The notes beneath the pieces were generated by a model. It was not told the origin of the DNA, searched no databases, and saw nothing but the letters and a program-made list of their open reading frames with translations. Below, piece after piece: positions 1-6,337 of a DNA stretch of 10,513 nucleotides (positions within the stretch are counted from its first letter, which is position 1; the number at the start of each line of letters is the position of its first letter). The stretch spans positions 1-10,513 of the forward strand of contig CACVAV010000027.1 in assembly GCA_902727945.1 (NCBI GenBank), in the 5' to 3' direction. Both the position numbers and the translations under genes were made by a program. The DNA comes from an uncultured Thiotrichaceae bacterium (lineage in GTDB: Bacteria > Pseudomonadota > Gammaproteobacteria > Thiotrichales > Thiotrichaceae).

Positions 1-53
1 GAACGGGTTTTTGCCTGCTCCAATTGGTAAGCAGCCGGTTTAAGCTTGTCCAT
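1..53 (-). CDS. bioC: Malonyl-ACP O-methyltransferase BioC, N-terminal fragment (cut by window start)
   Basis: An ATG on the minus strand at 53-51 opens a frame that stays open to the window edge and reads MDKLKPAAYQLEQAKTR. It is preceded by a Shine-Dalgarno-like AGGTG. The start lies inside the last codons of bioH, giving a 14-base overlap typical of translationally coupled genes. The short hydrophilic peptide with a late Lys/Arg fits the lead-in of BioC proteins before their FxRAAxxYD segment, but that segment is outside the window. BioC methylates malonyl-ACP to start pimeloyl synthesis and BioH later removes the methyl group, so bioH next to bioC is a known arrangement. Only 17 codons are visible, so the identity rests mostly on context. 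Confidence 0.5.
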   Translation of the reverse strand, partial: MDKLKPAAYQLEQAKTR

Positions 54-813
54 GTTGCACCTGTTCAATAAAGGGAATGACTACTGCCAGAAACTCATCG
101 GGGTGAGTCACAAACGGTACATGTGCAGCTTTCTGCATCACATGAACCTGCTGTGATTCATTCGGCTCAAGTGCATCTGCCAGACTCGCCGGAATCAACT
201 TGTCCAGCCTGCCGAAAATCCACTGTTTAGGCTGTTCAATCACCTGTTGTGAAAAATCAGCCGTATTCAGAATAGCCAGCCCGCCAGTCAGCGCCTGCAT
301 CGTAGCAGGTTTACTCATAATGTCATTGCGTAGTTGACTCACCGCTTTGGGGTCACTTTTTACGCCCATGAACTGTAAGGCAAAAAATCGCTTAACCGTT
401 GCCTGATAGTCTTGCTGCAAATTCTCAGAAAAGCCCTGTAACACCGCCTGCGGCAAACCATACGCCCAATTATCATGCTGCACAAAACAAGGCGTACTGG
501 CCACCAGAATAAGTGCTGCTACACGCTCAGGGTATTTTACAGCCAAAGCCTGCGCCACCAATCCACCCAGTGACCAACCCATAATCACCGCGCCCTGCGG
601 AATATGCGGTAGTAATAACTCAGCAATGCCATCAATACTGGTAGCCTCCGCCTGATGACTATCGCCATGCCCCGGCAGATCGATCCAGCTCACCTGCGCA
701 TGTTCGGCTAATGGTTGCCGGACAGGCTCCCAGACCCGATGATTCATGCCCCAGCCATGCAGGACGACCAGTGGCTGACCCGTGCCCTCTATTCTGCTAA
801 AAAGTTGCGACAA
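40..813 (-). CDS. bioH: Pimeloyl-[acyl-carrier protein] methyl ester esterase BioH
   Basis: This is a 257-residue alpha/beta hydrolase, the usual length for BioH. The oxyanion-region motif LHGWGMN is at residues 18-24 and the nucleophile elbow GWSLGG at 79-84 (Ser81). The acid is probably Asp204 in GRLDKLIP and the base His231 in AAHVPF, matching the Ser/Asp/His spacing known for BioH. The enzyme acts in the cytoplasm. It hydrolyses the methyl ester of pimeloyl-ACP, ending chain elongation and releasing pimeloyl-ACP for BioF. The start is TTG (813-811), supported by a strong Shine-Dalgarno six bases upstream and by the family N-terminus. The next in-frame ATG (residue 23) would remove the first beta strand and part of the HGWG motif. 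Its 3' end overlaps the presumed bioC start. A general esterase is the only real alternative. Confidence 0.92.
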   Translation of the reverse strand: MSQLFSRIEGTGQPLVVLHGWGMNHRVWEPVRQPLAEHAQVSWIDLPGHGDSHQAEATSIDGIAELLLPHIPQGAVIMGWSLGGLVAQALAVKYPERVAALILVASTPCFVQHDNWAYGLPQAVLQGFSENLQQDYQATVKRFFALQFMGVKSDPKAVSQLRNDIMSKPATMQALTGGLAILNTADFSQQVIEQPKQWIFGRLDKLIPASLADALEPNESQQVHVMQKAAHVPFVTHPDEFLAVVIPFIEQVQHGQA

Positions 814-818
814 TTGAT

Positions 819-826
819 TTCCTTCC
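819..826 (-). promoter_or_regulatory. Shine-Dalgarno deciding the TTG start of bioH
   Basis: The minus strand reads GGAAGGAA with its AAGGA core six bases before TTG. No ATG is available at a suitable distance, so this site fixes the start of bioH at a TTG codon. Confidence 0.7.
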
Positions 827-916
827 CGCTATGATGATGAGGTGATGACCCGGCTAAATACCGGACAACTAAATATAGAAAACGGATATTACCCAATGCA
901 CCCTGAAGCGACCAGT

Positions 917-1501
917 ATGTTGCCTTATTTAATGATTATTGCCGCTTATTTGCTCGGCTCAGTTTCAACCGCTATTCTGACTTGCAAAATGATGGGGCTG
1001 ACTGATCCGCGCACGGCAGGTTCTAATAACCCCGGTGCCACCAATGTATTACGGGTCGGTGGCAAAAAAGCAGCCGCCATCACCTTAATTGGCGATATGC
1101 TAAAAGGCCTGCTGCCGGTTTTGTTGGGTAAGTTGCTGGGGTTCGATCTGAGCTGGCTGGCTTTTATTGGTTTAGCCGCTTTTCTGGGGCATCTGTACCC
1201 GCTGTACTTCGGATTTAAAGGCGGCAAAGGTGTCGCCACCGCCATTGGTGTTTATGCCGGTCTGAACCTATGGGCCGGATTATTGGTGTGCGCGACCTGG
1301 CTATTTGTCGCTAAAGTACTGAAAATTTCATCATTAGCGGCATTGGTAGCTACTTTATTAGCGCCACTTTATTTTTACCTGCTGGCTCAGCACACACTGG
1401 TTACTGTCGTCATCGCCATCATCACAGTGCTGATTTATTGGCGGCATCGTTCCAATATTCAAAATATGCTGGATGGTAAAGAAAGCAAAATAAAGTCTTA
1501 A
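917..1501 (+). CDS. plsY: Glycerol-3-phosphate acyltransferase PlsY
   Basis: PlsY is an integral inner-membrane enzyme. It transfers the acyl group from acyl-phosphate (made by PlsX) to glycerol-3-phosphate, giving lysophosphatidic acid, the first step of phospholipid synthesis. The sequence shows the three family motifs: AGSNNPGATNVLR (phosphate loop), GFKGGKGVAT, and WRHRSNIQNML near the C-terminus. About five hydrophobic segments lie between them. The DPRTAGSNNPGATNVLR stretch is close to the E. coli enzyme. The frame is open from a GTG at 842 with ATGs at 845, 896 and 917. I chose 917 (194 residues) because it aligns with the family start just before the first membrane segment. 896 is also possible, while 842/845 lack a usable ribosome site. 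The gene diverges from bioH. DUF457 follows after 34 bases and is probably co-transcribed. Confidence 0.93.
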   Translation: MLPYLMIIAAYLLGSVSTAILTCKMMGLTDPRTAGSNNPGATNVLRVGGKKAAAITLIGDMLKGLLPVLLGKLLGFDLSWLAFIGLAAFLGHLYPLYFGFKGGKGVATAIGVYAGLNLWAGLLVCATWLFVAKVLKISSLAALVATLLAPLYFYLLAQHTLVTVVIAIITVLIYWRHRSNIQNMLDGKESKIKS

Positions 1502-1535
1502 CATTCAATAAAATAATAAAGAACGATTAATAATC

Positions 1536-2231
1536 ATGGCCAATTTTAATACACATATTACCTACGCCGCTGCGGGTGCCGGCTTGTTATCGGTTTTGTG
1601 CCTGCAAATCGACTTAGTCGATCAACGCAACGCCTTATTACTGGCATTAGTCGGCACCATCGGCGGCATCTTGCCGGACATTGACCTGCAACGCTCCTAC
1701 CCCAGCAGAATACTGTTCTCCATGATGGGCATGTTTTTTGCATTCCTCATGGTGTTCTCACTGGAAAATGACTTTTCAATCATTGGCTTGTGGCTGATCG
1801 GCATCGGGAGCTTTTTACTCATACGTTATCCTGTGTGGTATATATTCCATTACCACACGACCCACAGAGGCTCAACTCACTCAGTTGTCACCGCCCTGCT
1901 GTGTGCCTTTGTTGCCACTACTGCCAGCCACCATATCCTGGGCAAAGATGACCTGACATCATGGTTAGTGGGCTTGTTTCTGTTTTTAGGCTTTATCCTG
2001 CATTTATTACTGGATGAGATGTACAGCGTGGATTTTGGTAACCGCCGTATTAAACGCTCATTCGGCACAGCCCTGAAATTAGTTGACTACAGAAAATCTT
2101 TTAAGTCTGCCTTATTAATCGGCTTAACTTTTATTGCCTGGTTTATGACACCGGATGAAACCCGCTTCTGGGATATTCTGACCAGTGCAGAAACTTATCA
2201 GATTATAGCTGCACGTTTTTTACCTTTCTAA
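1536..2231 (+). CDS. DUF457/YdjM-family membrane protein, predicted metal-dependent hydrolase
   Basis: A 231-residue protein with about five to six hydrophobic segments (roughly residues 10-25, 33-47, 60-76, 80-97, 116-130, 142-160 and 190-204). The candidate metal ligands of the YdjM/DUF457 family (PF04307) are visible: an early His7, PDID at 47-50, HRGSTHS at 110-116 and HLLLDEM at 156-162. The HRGxTHS signature is the strongest identifier. Members are called membrane-bound metal-dependent hydrolases by motif similarity; no substrate is firmly known, and E. coli YdjM is an SOS-regulated example. The first Met follows plsY by 34 AT-rich bases with only a weak ribosome site, so it probably rides on the plsY transcript. 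I saw no LexA-type box directly upstream of this gene. Confidence 0.82.
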   Translation: MANFNTHITYAAAGAGLLSVLCLQIDLVDQRNALLLALVGTIGGILPDIDLQRSYPSRILFSMMGMFFAFLMVFSLENDFSIIGLWLIGIGSFLLIRYPVWYIFHYHTTHRGSTHSVVTALLCAFVATTASHHILGKDDLTSWLVGLFLFLGFILHLLLDEMYSVDFGNRRIKRSFGTALKLVDYRKSFKSALLIGLTFIAWFMTPDETRFWDILTSAETYQIIAARFLPF

Positions 2232-2280
2232 GGCCAAATGGCCCAAATCGTACAGATTAGGTTTCGCGATAACCACTAAG

Positions 2281-2306
2281 TGCGTAGTATGACGTTCGGG
2301 TACGCA
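2281..2306. promoter_or_regulatory. Inverted repeat upstream of the LysR gene, possible operator
   Basis: TGCGTA (2281-2286) and its complement TACGCA (2301-2306) are separated by 14 bases, 52 bases before the LysR start. Many LysR regulators bind a loose dyad near their own promoter. No clear sigma70 promoter could be assigned nearby, so this is only a candidate autoregulatory site. Confidence 0.25.
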
Positions 2307-2357
2307 TGAGAAAAAAAACATTAGTCATGCTATTTATCCAGGAATCAGACAAAAAAA

Positions 2358-3323
2358 ATGGCACAATTACCACCACTTAATGCGTTAAAGGCTTTTGAAG
2401 CCGTAGCACGCTTACAGAGCTTCACCAAAGCAGCAGAAGAACTGTTTGTCACACGTGCGGCCATCAGTCATCAGATCAGGCACCTCGAAGACTTTCTCGG
2501 TTTCCCGCTGATCAAACGCCATAACCGCTCTATCTCTCTGACACCCGCCGGAGCGGCGGCGCTGCCTAAATTACGCGAAGGCTTTAATAATTTAGCGGAT
2601 GCAGTGCACGAAATGCATAGTCAGGTCAGTCAAAAGACACTGAACGTGTGGATAGCTCCTTCATTTGCTTCAAAATGGTTAGTGCCACGCCTGCACCTTT
2701 TTTCTAATGCTCACCCGGACATTGAGATGCGCATCAGTGGCGATGCCAAACTCATTGATGCCACTGAGGAAGGCGAAAACCTGGATGAATTATTCCGTAC
2801 TAATGATATAGATGTAATGATTCGCTTCGGCTCAGGCAACTACCCGAACTGTGATGTCGCTAAATTATTTTCTGTTTATTCAGTGCCATTATGCAACCCT
2901 GAATTGCTGAACGATCCTGAAAAACCGTTAAAAAAACCGGCTGACTTAATACACCACACCTTGTTACATGACGAAACACCCTATACCGGGCGTCCCAATT
3001 GGTCAAAATGGGCAGAAAAATTTAATGTCGATGATATCGACTTCAACCGGGGCTTACACTTTAATCAGGTTTCATTAGGGCTGGCGGCGGCGGTTGACGG
3101 GCAAGGTATTTTACTGAGCATTGATGCGCTTGCGGAATATGATATAGCCGCAGGCAGACTGTGTATTCCTTTGGAACAAAAAATGCCGCTGGATCATGCG
3201 TATTACGTCATACGCCCCAAAGGTACCAGCACCAATCAAAAATCAGCTAATACGTTCATCGACTGGATTCTTTCAGAAGCAGCAAAGCTGCACGCCCATC
3301 ACAGATTAACCAGCTTACAGTGA
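2358..3323 (+). CDS. LysR-family transcriptional regulator, GcvA-type
   Basis: A 321-residue regulator of normal LysR length. Residues 4-64 form the winged helix-turn-helix, with PPLNALKAFEAVARLQSFTKAA followed by AISHQIRHLEDFLG and the wing ending SLTPAG; this pattern (PPLNALKAFEA, AAISHQIRxLE) is typical of the GcvA subgroup. Residues from about 90 to 300 match the substrate-binding domain, beginning near LNVWIAPSFASKWLVPRL. The effector is not readable from sequence: GcvA itself senses glycine/purines, but most relatives control unrelated neighbours. AGGA sits rather far (14 bases) before the ATG. The upstream gene is on the same strand and no divergent target gene exists, so its regulon is probably elsewhere. 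The stop codon lies inside an inverted repeat shared with the converging gene. Confidence 0.88.
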   Translation: MAQLPPLNALKAFEAVARLQSFTKAAEELFVTRAAISHQIRHLEDFLGFPLIKRHNRSISLTPAGAAALPKLREGFNNLADAVHEMHSQVSQKTLNVWIAPSFASKWLVPRLHLFSNAHPDIEMRISGDAKLIDATEEGENLDELFRTNDIDVMIRFGSGNYPNCDVAKLFSVYSVPLCNPELLNDPEKPLKKPADLIHHTLLHDETPYTGRPNWSKWAEKFNVDDIDFNRGLHFNQVSLGLAAAVDGQGILLSIDALAEYDIAAGRLCIPLEQKMPLDHAYYVIRPKGTSTNQKSANTFIDWILSEAAKLHAHHRLTSLQ

Positions 3324-3350
3324 TAAACAACATAATGCTGCTTATCACTG
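3318..3350. terminator. Inverted repeat between converging genes, candidate two-way terminator
   Basis: CAGTGATAA (3318-3326) and TTATCACTG (3342-3350) form a perfect 9-bp stem with a 15-base loop. The left arm contains the TGA stop of the LysR gene. The right arm ends 21 bases from the stop of the opposing small gene. It lacks a U-tract in either direction, so it may end or protect transcripts rather than act as a classic intrinsic terminator. Confidence 0.45.
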
Positions 3351-3371
3351 GGATGAACCTCTGTTCTACTG

Positions 3372-3812
3372 CTACTTAGGCTGTGCCGGTGCAGGCGCTT
3401 CACCCAGAACAGGCTTTGCTTCTACTTTCAGCGCTTCGTATTCACCGTCACAATAACTCCAGCGGGCTTCCCAACGGGATGGAAAGTCCTTATCGATGAA
3501 TGTCACATCAAAGTGCCCCCAATACGCCGTCATACGTCCGACCACGCCCGGCCTCATCGTGCTACAAGCTTTTTCAGCTTTATCCTTCGCCCAATAACCC
3601 CGGTAGCTACCCCGGTTCTTATAGACTTTTGCCAGGCCCGGCACATAGATCACCCCGGCATCACCCTTTGCACCATAAGTCCAGACAGCTGTAGGCCCCA
3701 TTTCAGCCTCATACACCACTGTACCTGTATTGGCTTCCCATACTTCATCAGCCATAGCCTGTGCACCCGCAGTTAACAAAGTCGCTGCAAATAATACGTT
3801 CAAAAACTTCAT
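3372..3812 (-). CDS. Small secreted protein of unknown function
   Basis: I do not recognise the family. From ATG 3812 the product has 146 residues: a Lys start, a hydrophobic core (about 4-16) and AQA/AMA before DEVWE, a clear Sec signal peptide cut near residue 19-22. The mature part is about 125 residues, rich in Tyr and Trp. It has two cysteines (Cys83, Cys121) that could form one disulfide in the periplasm, and a flexible Pro/Ala tail. The frame is open from an ATG at 3830, but GAGAGGA sits five bases before 3812, placing the true start there. A good extended -10 promoter lies about 35 bases upstream. The gene converges on the LysR gene and stands alone. It is probably a small soluble periplasmic protein; no enzyme motif is visible. 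Confidence 0.7.
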   Translation of the reverse strand: MKFLNVLFAATLLTAGAQAMADEVWEANTGTVVYEAEMGPTAVWTYGAKGDAGVIYVPGLAKVYKNRGSYRGYWAKDKAEKACSTMRPGVVGRMTAYWGHFDVTFIDKDFPSRWEARWSYCDGEYEALKVEAKPVLGEAPAPAQPK

Positions 3813-3847
3813 GCTTTTCCTCTCATTCAATTCTGTTACGACAACAT

Positions 3848-3877
3848 ATCATAGCAGCCGCCTGTTCTCGCTGACAG
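3848..3877 (-). promoter_or_regulatory. Extended -10 promoter for the small secreted protein gene
   Basis: On the minus strand CTGTCA (3877-3872, 4 of 6 to the -35 consensus) and TATGAT (3853-3848, 5 of 6) are separated by 18 bases. TGC directly precedes TATGAT, giving an extended -10. Transcription would begin about 30 bases before the chosen ATG at 3812. Confidence 0.5.
3862..3877. promoter_or_regulatory. LexA-type palindrome CTGT-N8-ACAG overlapping the promoter
   Basis: CTGT (3862-3865), eight bases, then ACAG (3874-3877) matches the gammaproteobacterial SOS box skeleton perfectly and covers the -35 and spacer of the predicted promoter, a normal repressor position. The eight central bases are not AT-rich as in strong E. 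coli boxes. A chance match somewhere in 10 kb is not rare. Confidence 0.3.
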
Positions 3878-3948
3878 TAGCCCGAAGTAATGTAGCATAA
3901 ACTGATAGCCCATCAGAATAATTTAACATGAAATTCATGCCGGGCTAC
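3877..3948. repeat. 72-base nested palindrome element
   Basis: GTAGCCCG (3877-3884) and CGGGCTAC (3941-3948) are perfect complements closing a 72-base segment. Inside it are CTGAT/ATCAG (3902-3916, 5-base loop) and the near-perfect palindrome CATGAAATTCATG (3927-3939). The closed shape looks like a three-way junction. It does not fit a tRNA: there is no T-arm GTTC and no 7-base loop. It could be a structured RNA, a REP/MITE-like remnant or a binding region upstream of the promoter at 3848-3877. No second copy occurs in the window. Confidence 0.35.
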
Positions 3949-3964
3949 AAATTATGTCCTATGC

Positions 3965-4011
3965 TTGTCTGACACCAAATTTCAGTGAGGATGGCCTTCA
4001 GACAATGAAGG
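3965..4011. repeat. Second inverted-repeat pair in the same spacer
   Basis: TTGTCTGA (3965-3972) and TCAGACAA (3998-4005) form a perfect 8-bp dyad 25 bases apart. A competing short hairpin CCTTC/GAAGG (3995-4011) overlaps the right arm. The two folds exclude each other, but no gene is directly downstream on the plus strand. On the minus strand it lies past the rdgC stop, where it could stabilise the mRNA end. Confidence 0.3.
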
Positions 4012-4079
4012 AGTGGCCCAGAATTATTAAAAAGTCGTCACAATCCAAACGATCACAGCCTAATAGATGAGGGTCATTC

Positions 4080-4979
4080 TCACTGGGATTTGAAACAGTC
4101 GAACAGATTATTCAATAACAACGAAACCTCACCGGTCATCAGTGTGAATTCGATGTCCATTTTCTCCGCGTGAGACTGCGGATCATGCTCGTCCAGTTGA
4201 TCATCAAAAACGTCAAGAAATTTCAAGCGCTTGATCTGCAAATCTTCAGTCAGCACAAAACTGATTTTATTATCCCAGTTCAGTTGCAGCTTTGACACCA
4301 GCTTACCGTTTGCCAGATTCGACTGCACTTCTTCAGCCATCAGCTCGTGTTTTTTGAACACAGCGACACTCTGCTCCTCATCCTGACTGAGCAATTCACA
4401 TTCCTCGCCCAAGACAAACGGTGCAGGCAAAACACCTTCAGACAGCCACTGAGTCATCATGCTGACCGGCGAGTTCTCTGTTTCAGGCGTGGCAACAGGC
4501 AGGCTATCAATGGTTTTACGCAACTGGCCGGTGAAACGCTCAGCTTGTGTCGGCGAAGAAGTATTAATGATCAGCCATTGATTGTGCGGATCAATCCAGG
4601 CGTCCAGCTTGCGGGTGCGGGTGAAAGCACGGGGCAGTAATTCAAACTCAATTTGCTCACGCAGATCTTTCTTTTCTTTACCGCCCACCTTGCGCGCATC
4701 ACGCTCTTGTATCGCAGCAACACGCTCATCCAGCTCATCTTTAATCACCGAAGACGGCAACATGCGCTCCTGATGCGCCATGGTCAGCAGAATATAACCG
4801 TTACTGCTATGCACCAGACTTTCAGCACCACGACCTAACGGAGGAACCCAACCAGCACTCTCCCGTTGTTCACCGCCACAGGGCGCAAATAATTTGGATG
4901 CTAATTTTTCGTCTAATGCTTCTGCAGAAAGAGGAAACTCTCCCTGCAGCTTATACAAATAAAGATTTTTAAACCACAT
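4080..4979 (-). CDS. rdgC: Recombination-associated protein RdgC
   Basis: RdgC is a nucleoid-associated protein that forms a ring-shaped dimer around double-stranded DNA and restrains RecA filament activity. The product is recognised along its length: MWFKNLYLYKL at the start, FAPCG, then GWVPPLGR, LPSSVIKDEL, LLPRAFTRT, WIDPHNQWLIINTSS, and the C-terminal KRLKFLDVFDDQ and FTLMTGEVSLLLNNL. All are close to E. coli counterparts. From ATG 4979 it is 299 residues, matching the family (E. coli 303). An in-frame ATG at 4997 adds six residues, but it lies in the arm of a strong hairpin and has no ribosome site, while family members begin at WF(K/R)NL. A weak site before 4979 leaves some doubt. Same strand as the DUF1501 gene, 68 bases downstream of its stop. 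Confidence 0.93.
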   Translation of the reverse strand: MWFKNLYLYKLQGEFPLSAEALDEKLASKLFAPCGGEQRESAGWVPPLGRGAESLVHSSNGYILLTMAHQERMLPSSVIKDELDERVAAIQERDARKVGGKEKKDLREQIEFELLPRAFTRTRKLDAWIDPHNQWLIINTSSPTQAERFTGQLRKTIDSLPVATPETENSPVSMMTQWLSEGVLPAPFVLGEECELLSQDEEQSVAVFKKHELMAEEVQSNLANGKLVSKLQLNWDNKISFVLTEDLQIKRLKFLDVFDDQLDEHDPQSHAEKMDIEFTLMTGEVSLLLNNLFDCFKSQ

Positions 4980-4994
4980 GCTGAAATCGTCGCT

Positions 4995-5021
4995 CATAAT
5001 CGCTTAGGGACAGCGATTATG
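4995..5021 (-). terminator. 10-bp perfect hairpin between DUF1501 and rdgC
   Basis: CATAATCGCT (4995-5004) and AGCGATTATG (5012-5021) are perfect complements with a 7-base loop. Read leftward, it starts 26 bases past the DUF1501 stop and its last three bases are the alternative rdgC ATG at 4997. It has no U-tract, so it could be a factor-dependent terminator or 3' stabiliser for the DUF1800/DUF1501 transcript, or a leader hairpin hiding that upstream ATG. Confidence 0.45.
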
Positions 5022-5047
5022 CAGCAAAGTCAGCGCTCAGACAAACA

Positions 5048-6232
5048 TCATACGAACGGTAAAGTACCGTATTGCGCCCAGGGATTCCTTTGCCTCAGCC
5101 AGCGCTGCGTAATGGTCGAATAAACTTTACGGAAATCAGTAGTCATCCTGAGATTACCTTGCTCATCCAAACGGTGCAGGTCAGGTTTGTTGCCATAGAC
5201 GCCACCCTTGACCTTACCGCCCATCACTAACTGCACGGAGGCTGCACCATGATCAGTCCCCCCCCCACGGTTCTCAGCCACTCTGCGCCCGAACTCGGAA
5301 TAAGTCATCACTAACACATCATCCCAATGACCATGACGCTTCATCGCCGTCGCAAATGAATCCAAGGCATCAGCCAGATAACTCAGGTTATGGTTCTGCA
5401 GGTTGACCTGGTTAGCGTGGGTATCAAAACCATCCAGCTCCACCATGTAAACCGGTGCACTAACACCATTGATAATCATTTTAGCTACCGACTCTAGCTG
5501 ACGGCCCAATTTACTATTGGCGAAACCCTGTCCGACCTGTCTGGGGTTTCTCATTTTGGTTATCAGCTCGTCGCTGGCACCCATCACCTGTGACTGAATT
5601 TTAGTTAAGTGCGCCAATGCGGGATTGTTCACCTTTGTATTCACCTGAGCACCCTCAAAAAGCCCGGCCTGACTCACAAACACTTCAGGGCTTTTCATGG
5701 CTATCGCATAACAATCTTTACCCGCCATTGGTCCAAGTTCATCGCCTAACACAATACCGTGCAGGTTTTTTTGATACCCCGGTAATATATGGGCCAGCCA
5801 GCCTTTATTTGATTGACCGGCATTAGTGGCCGTATCCCAGACATCACCTGACTCAAAGTGAGACAGAATAGGTCTGGGGTAGCCAACACCCTGTATCCAG
5901 GCCATGTCATTAGCTTTCCACCATGGCCGCAGCTTATCCATATATGGGTTCATGCTCATGCCACTGTCACCTAACACGCGCTGATCAATTTTTTTCTTAT
6001 GGTGCGGCATGCTGATGGTCGGGCGTAATGACTTATACTTCTCATAATCAAACTGCGGAATTAAGGTATTAAGGCCATCATTACCCCCTTTTAACCGCAC
6101 CAGAACCAGCTTACGCTGACGGGTTCGCTGCCCATTGTGTTGTTGTTGCTGACCGGCAGCCCACAGTGCCTCCGGCGCAAGACCAGCTGCAGAGGCAGCG
6201 CCTGCCAGCTTTAAAAAATCACGTCTATCCAT
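5048..6232 (-). CDS. DUF1501 family protein with Tat signal
   Basis: A 394-residue protein. DRRDFLKLAGAASAAGLAPEALWAAG at its N-terminus is a twin-arginine signal (Arg3-Arg4, Phe6, Leu7), so the folded protein is exported to the periplasm. DUF1501 belongs to the alkaline-phosphatase-like superfamily. Conserved patches seen here are RLKGGNDGLNTLIP (about 46-59), LSHFESGDVWDTA (123-135), GFDTHANQ (268-275), TYSEFGRRV (310-318), GGGTDHGAA (323-331) and TTDFRKVY near the end. The Asp/His-rich motifs are the likely metal or active-site residues; no reaction is established. The frame extends to a TTG at 6244, but the ATG at 6232 has GAGAG at suitable distance and starts the Tat signal. It follows DUF1800 by 95 bases on the same strand, the usual partner. 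A run of nine G encodes the triple Gly before TDHG. Confidence 0.9.
   Translation of the reverse strand: MDRRDFLKLAGAASAAGLAPEALWAAGQQQQHNGQRTRQRKLVLVRLKGGNDGLNTLIPQFDYEKYKSLRPTISMPHHKKKIDQRVLGDSGMSMNPYMDKLRPWWKANDMAWIQGVGYPRPILSHFESGDVWDTATNAGQSNKGWLAHILPGYQKNLHGIVLGDELGPMAGKDCYAIAMKSPEVFVSQAGLFEGAQVNTKVNNPALAHLTKIQSQVMGASDELITKMRNPRQVGQGFANSKLGRQLESVAKMIINGVSAPVYMVELDGFDTHANQVNLQNHNLSYLADALDSFATAMKRHGHWDDVLVMTYSEFGRRVAENRGGGTDHGAASVQLVMGGKVKGGVYGNKPDLHRLDEQGNLRMTTDFRKVYSTITQRWLRQRNPWAQYGTLPFV
5258..5266. repeat. C9/G9 homopolymer inside the DUF1501 gene
   Basis: Nine consecutive C on the plus strand (G on the coding strand) give three GGG glycine codons just before the conserved TDHG motif. 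Gly here is conserved in the family, but using the same codon three times makes a run long enough for slipped-strand changes, which would truncate the protein about 70 residues early. Confidence 0.85.
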
Positions 6233-6317
6233 CTTTTCTCTCAACTCCCGGCAGACCCGGACGTACTTGCATCACGGTGTCTTACTTTTATCCAACTCAA
6301 TACACTAGTAACCCTTT

Positions 6318-6337
6318 GGTGACTAACTCAGGTCACC
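6318..6337 (-). other. Hairpin over the DUF1800 stop codon
   Basis: GGTGAC (6318-6323) and GTCACC (6332-6337) form a perfect 6-bp stem with an 8-base loop that contains the TGA stop (6330-6328). Without a U-tract it is unlikely to end transcription. It may tune expression of DUF1501 relative to DUF1800. Confidence 0.3.

Noticed and set aside
842..916. A longer PlsY starting at GTG 842 or ATG 845
   Set aside because: The extra N-terminal residues are polar and unlike the family, no usable ribosome site precedes them, and the position is close to where transcription would start.
2232..2250. A terminator after the DUF457 gene (GGCC/GGCC)
   Set aside because: Only a 4-bp stem and no T run.
3500..3776. 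Open plus-strand frames inside the small secreted protein gene
   Set aside because: They are complements of a gene with a signal peptide, ribosome site and promoter; their His/Pro/Ser-rich composition is typical of antisense frames.
3877..3948. A tRNA, because the 72-base length and a 7-bp GTAGCCC/GGGCTAC end stem look tRNA-like
   Set aside because: No T-arm with GTTC, no 7-base anticodon loop in place and no D-arm on either strand; inner hairpins have 1- and 5-base loops.
4005..4070. A 21-codon basic frame on the plus strand
   Set aside because: No ribosome site at proper distance, and the frame overlaps inverted repeats; nothing distinguishes it from chance.
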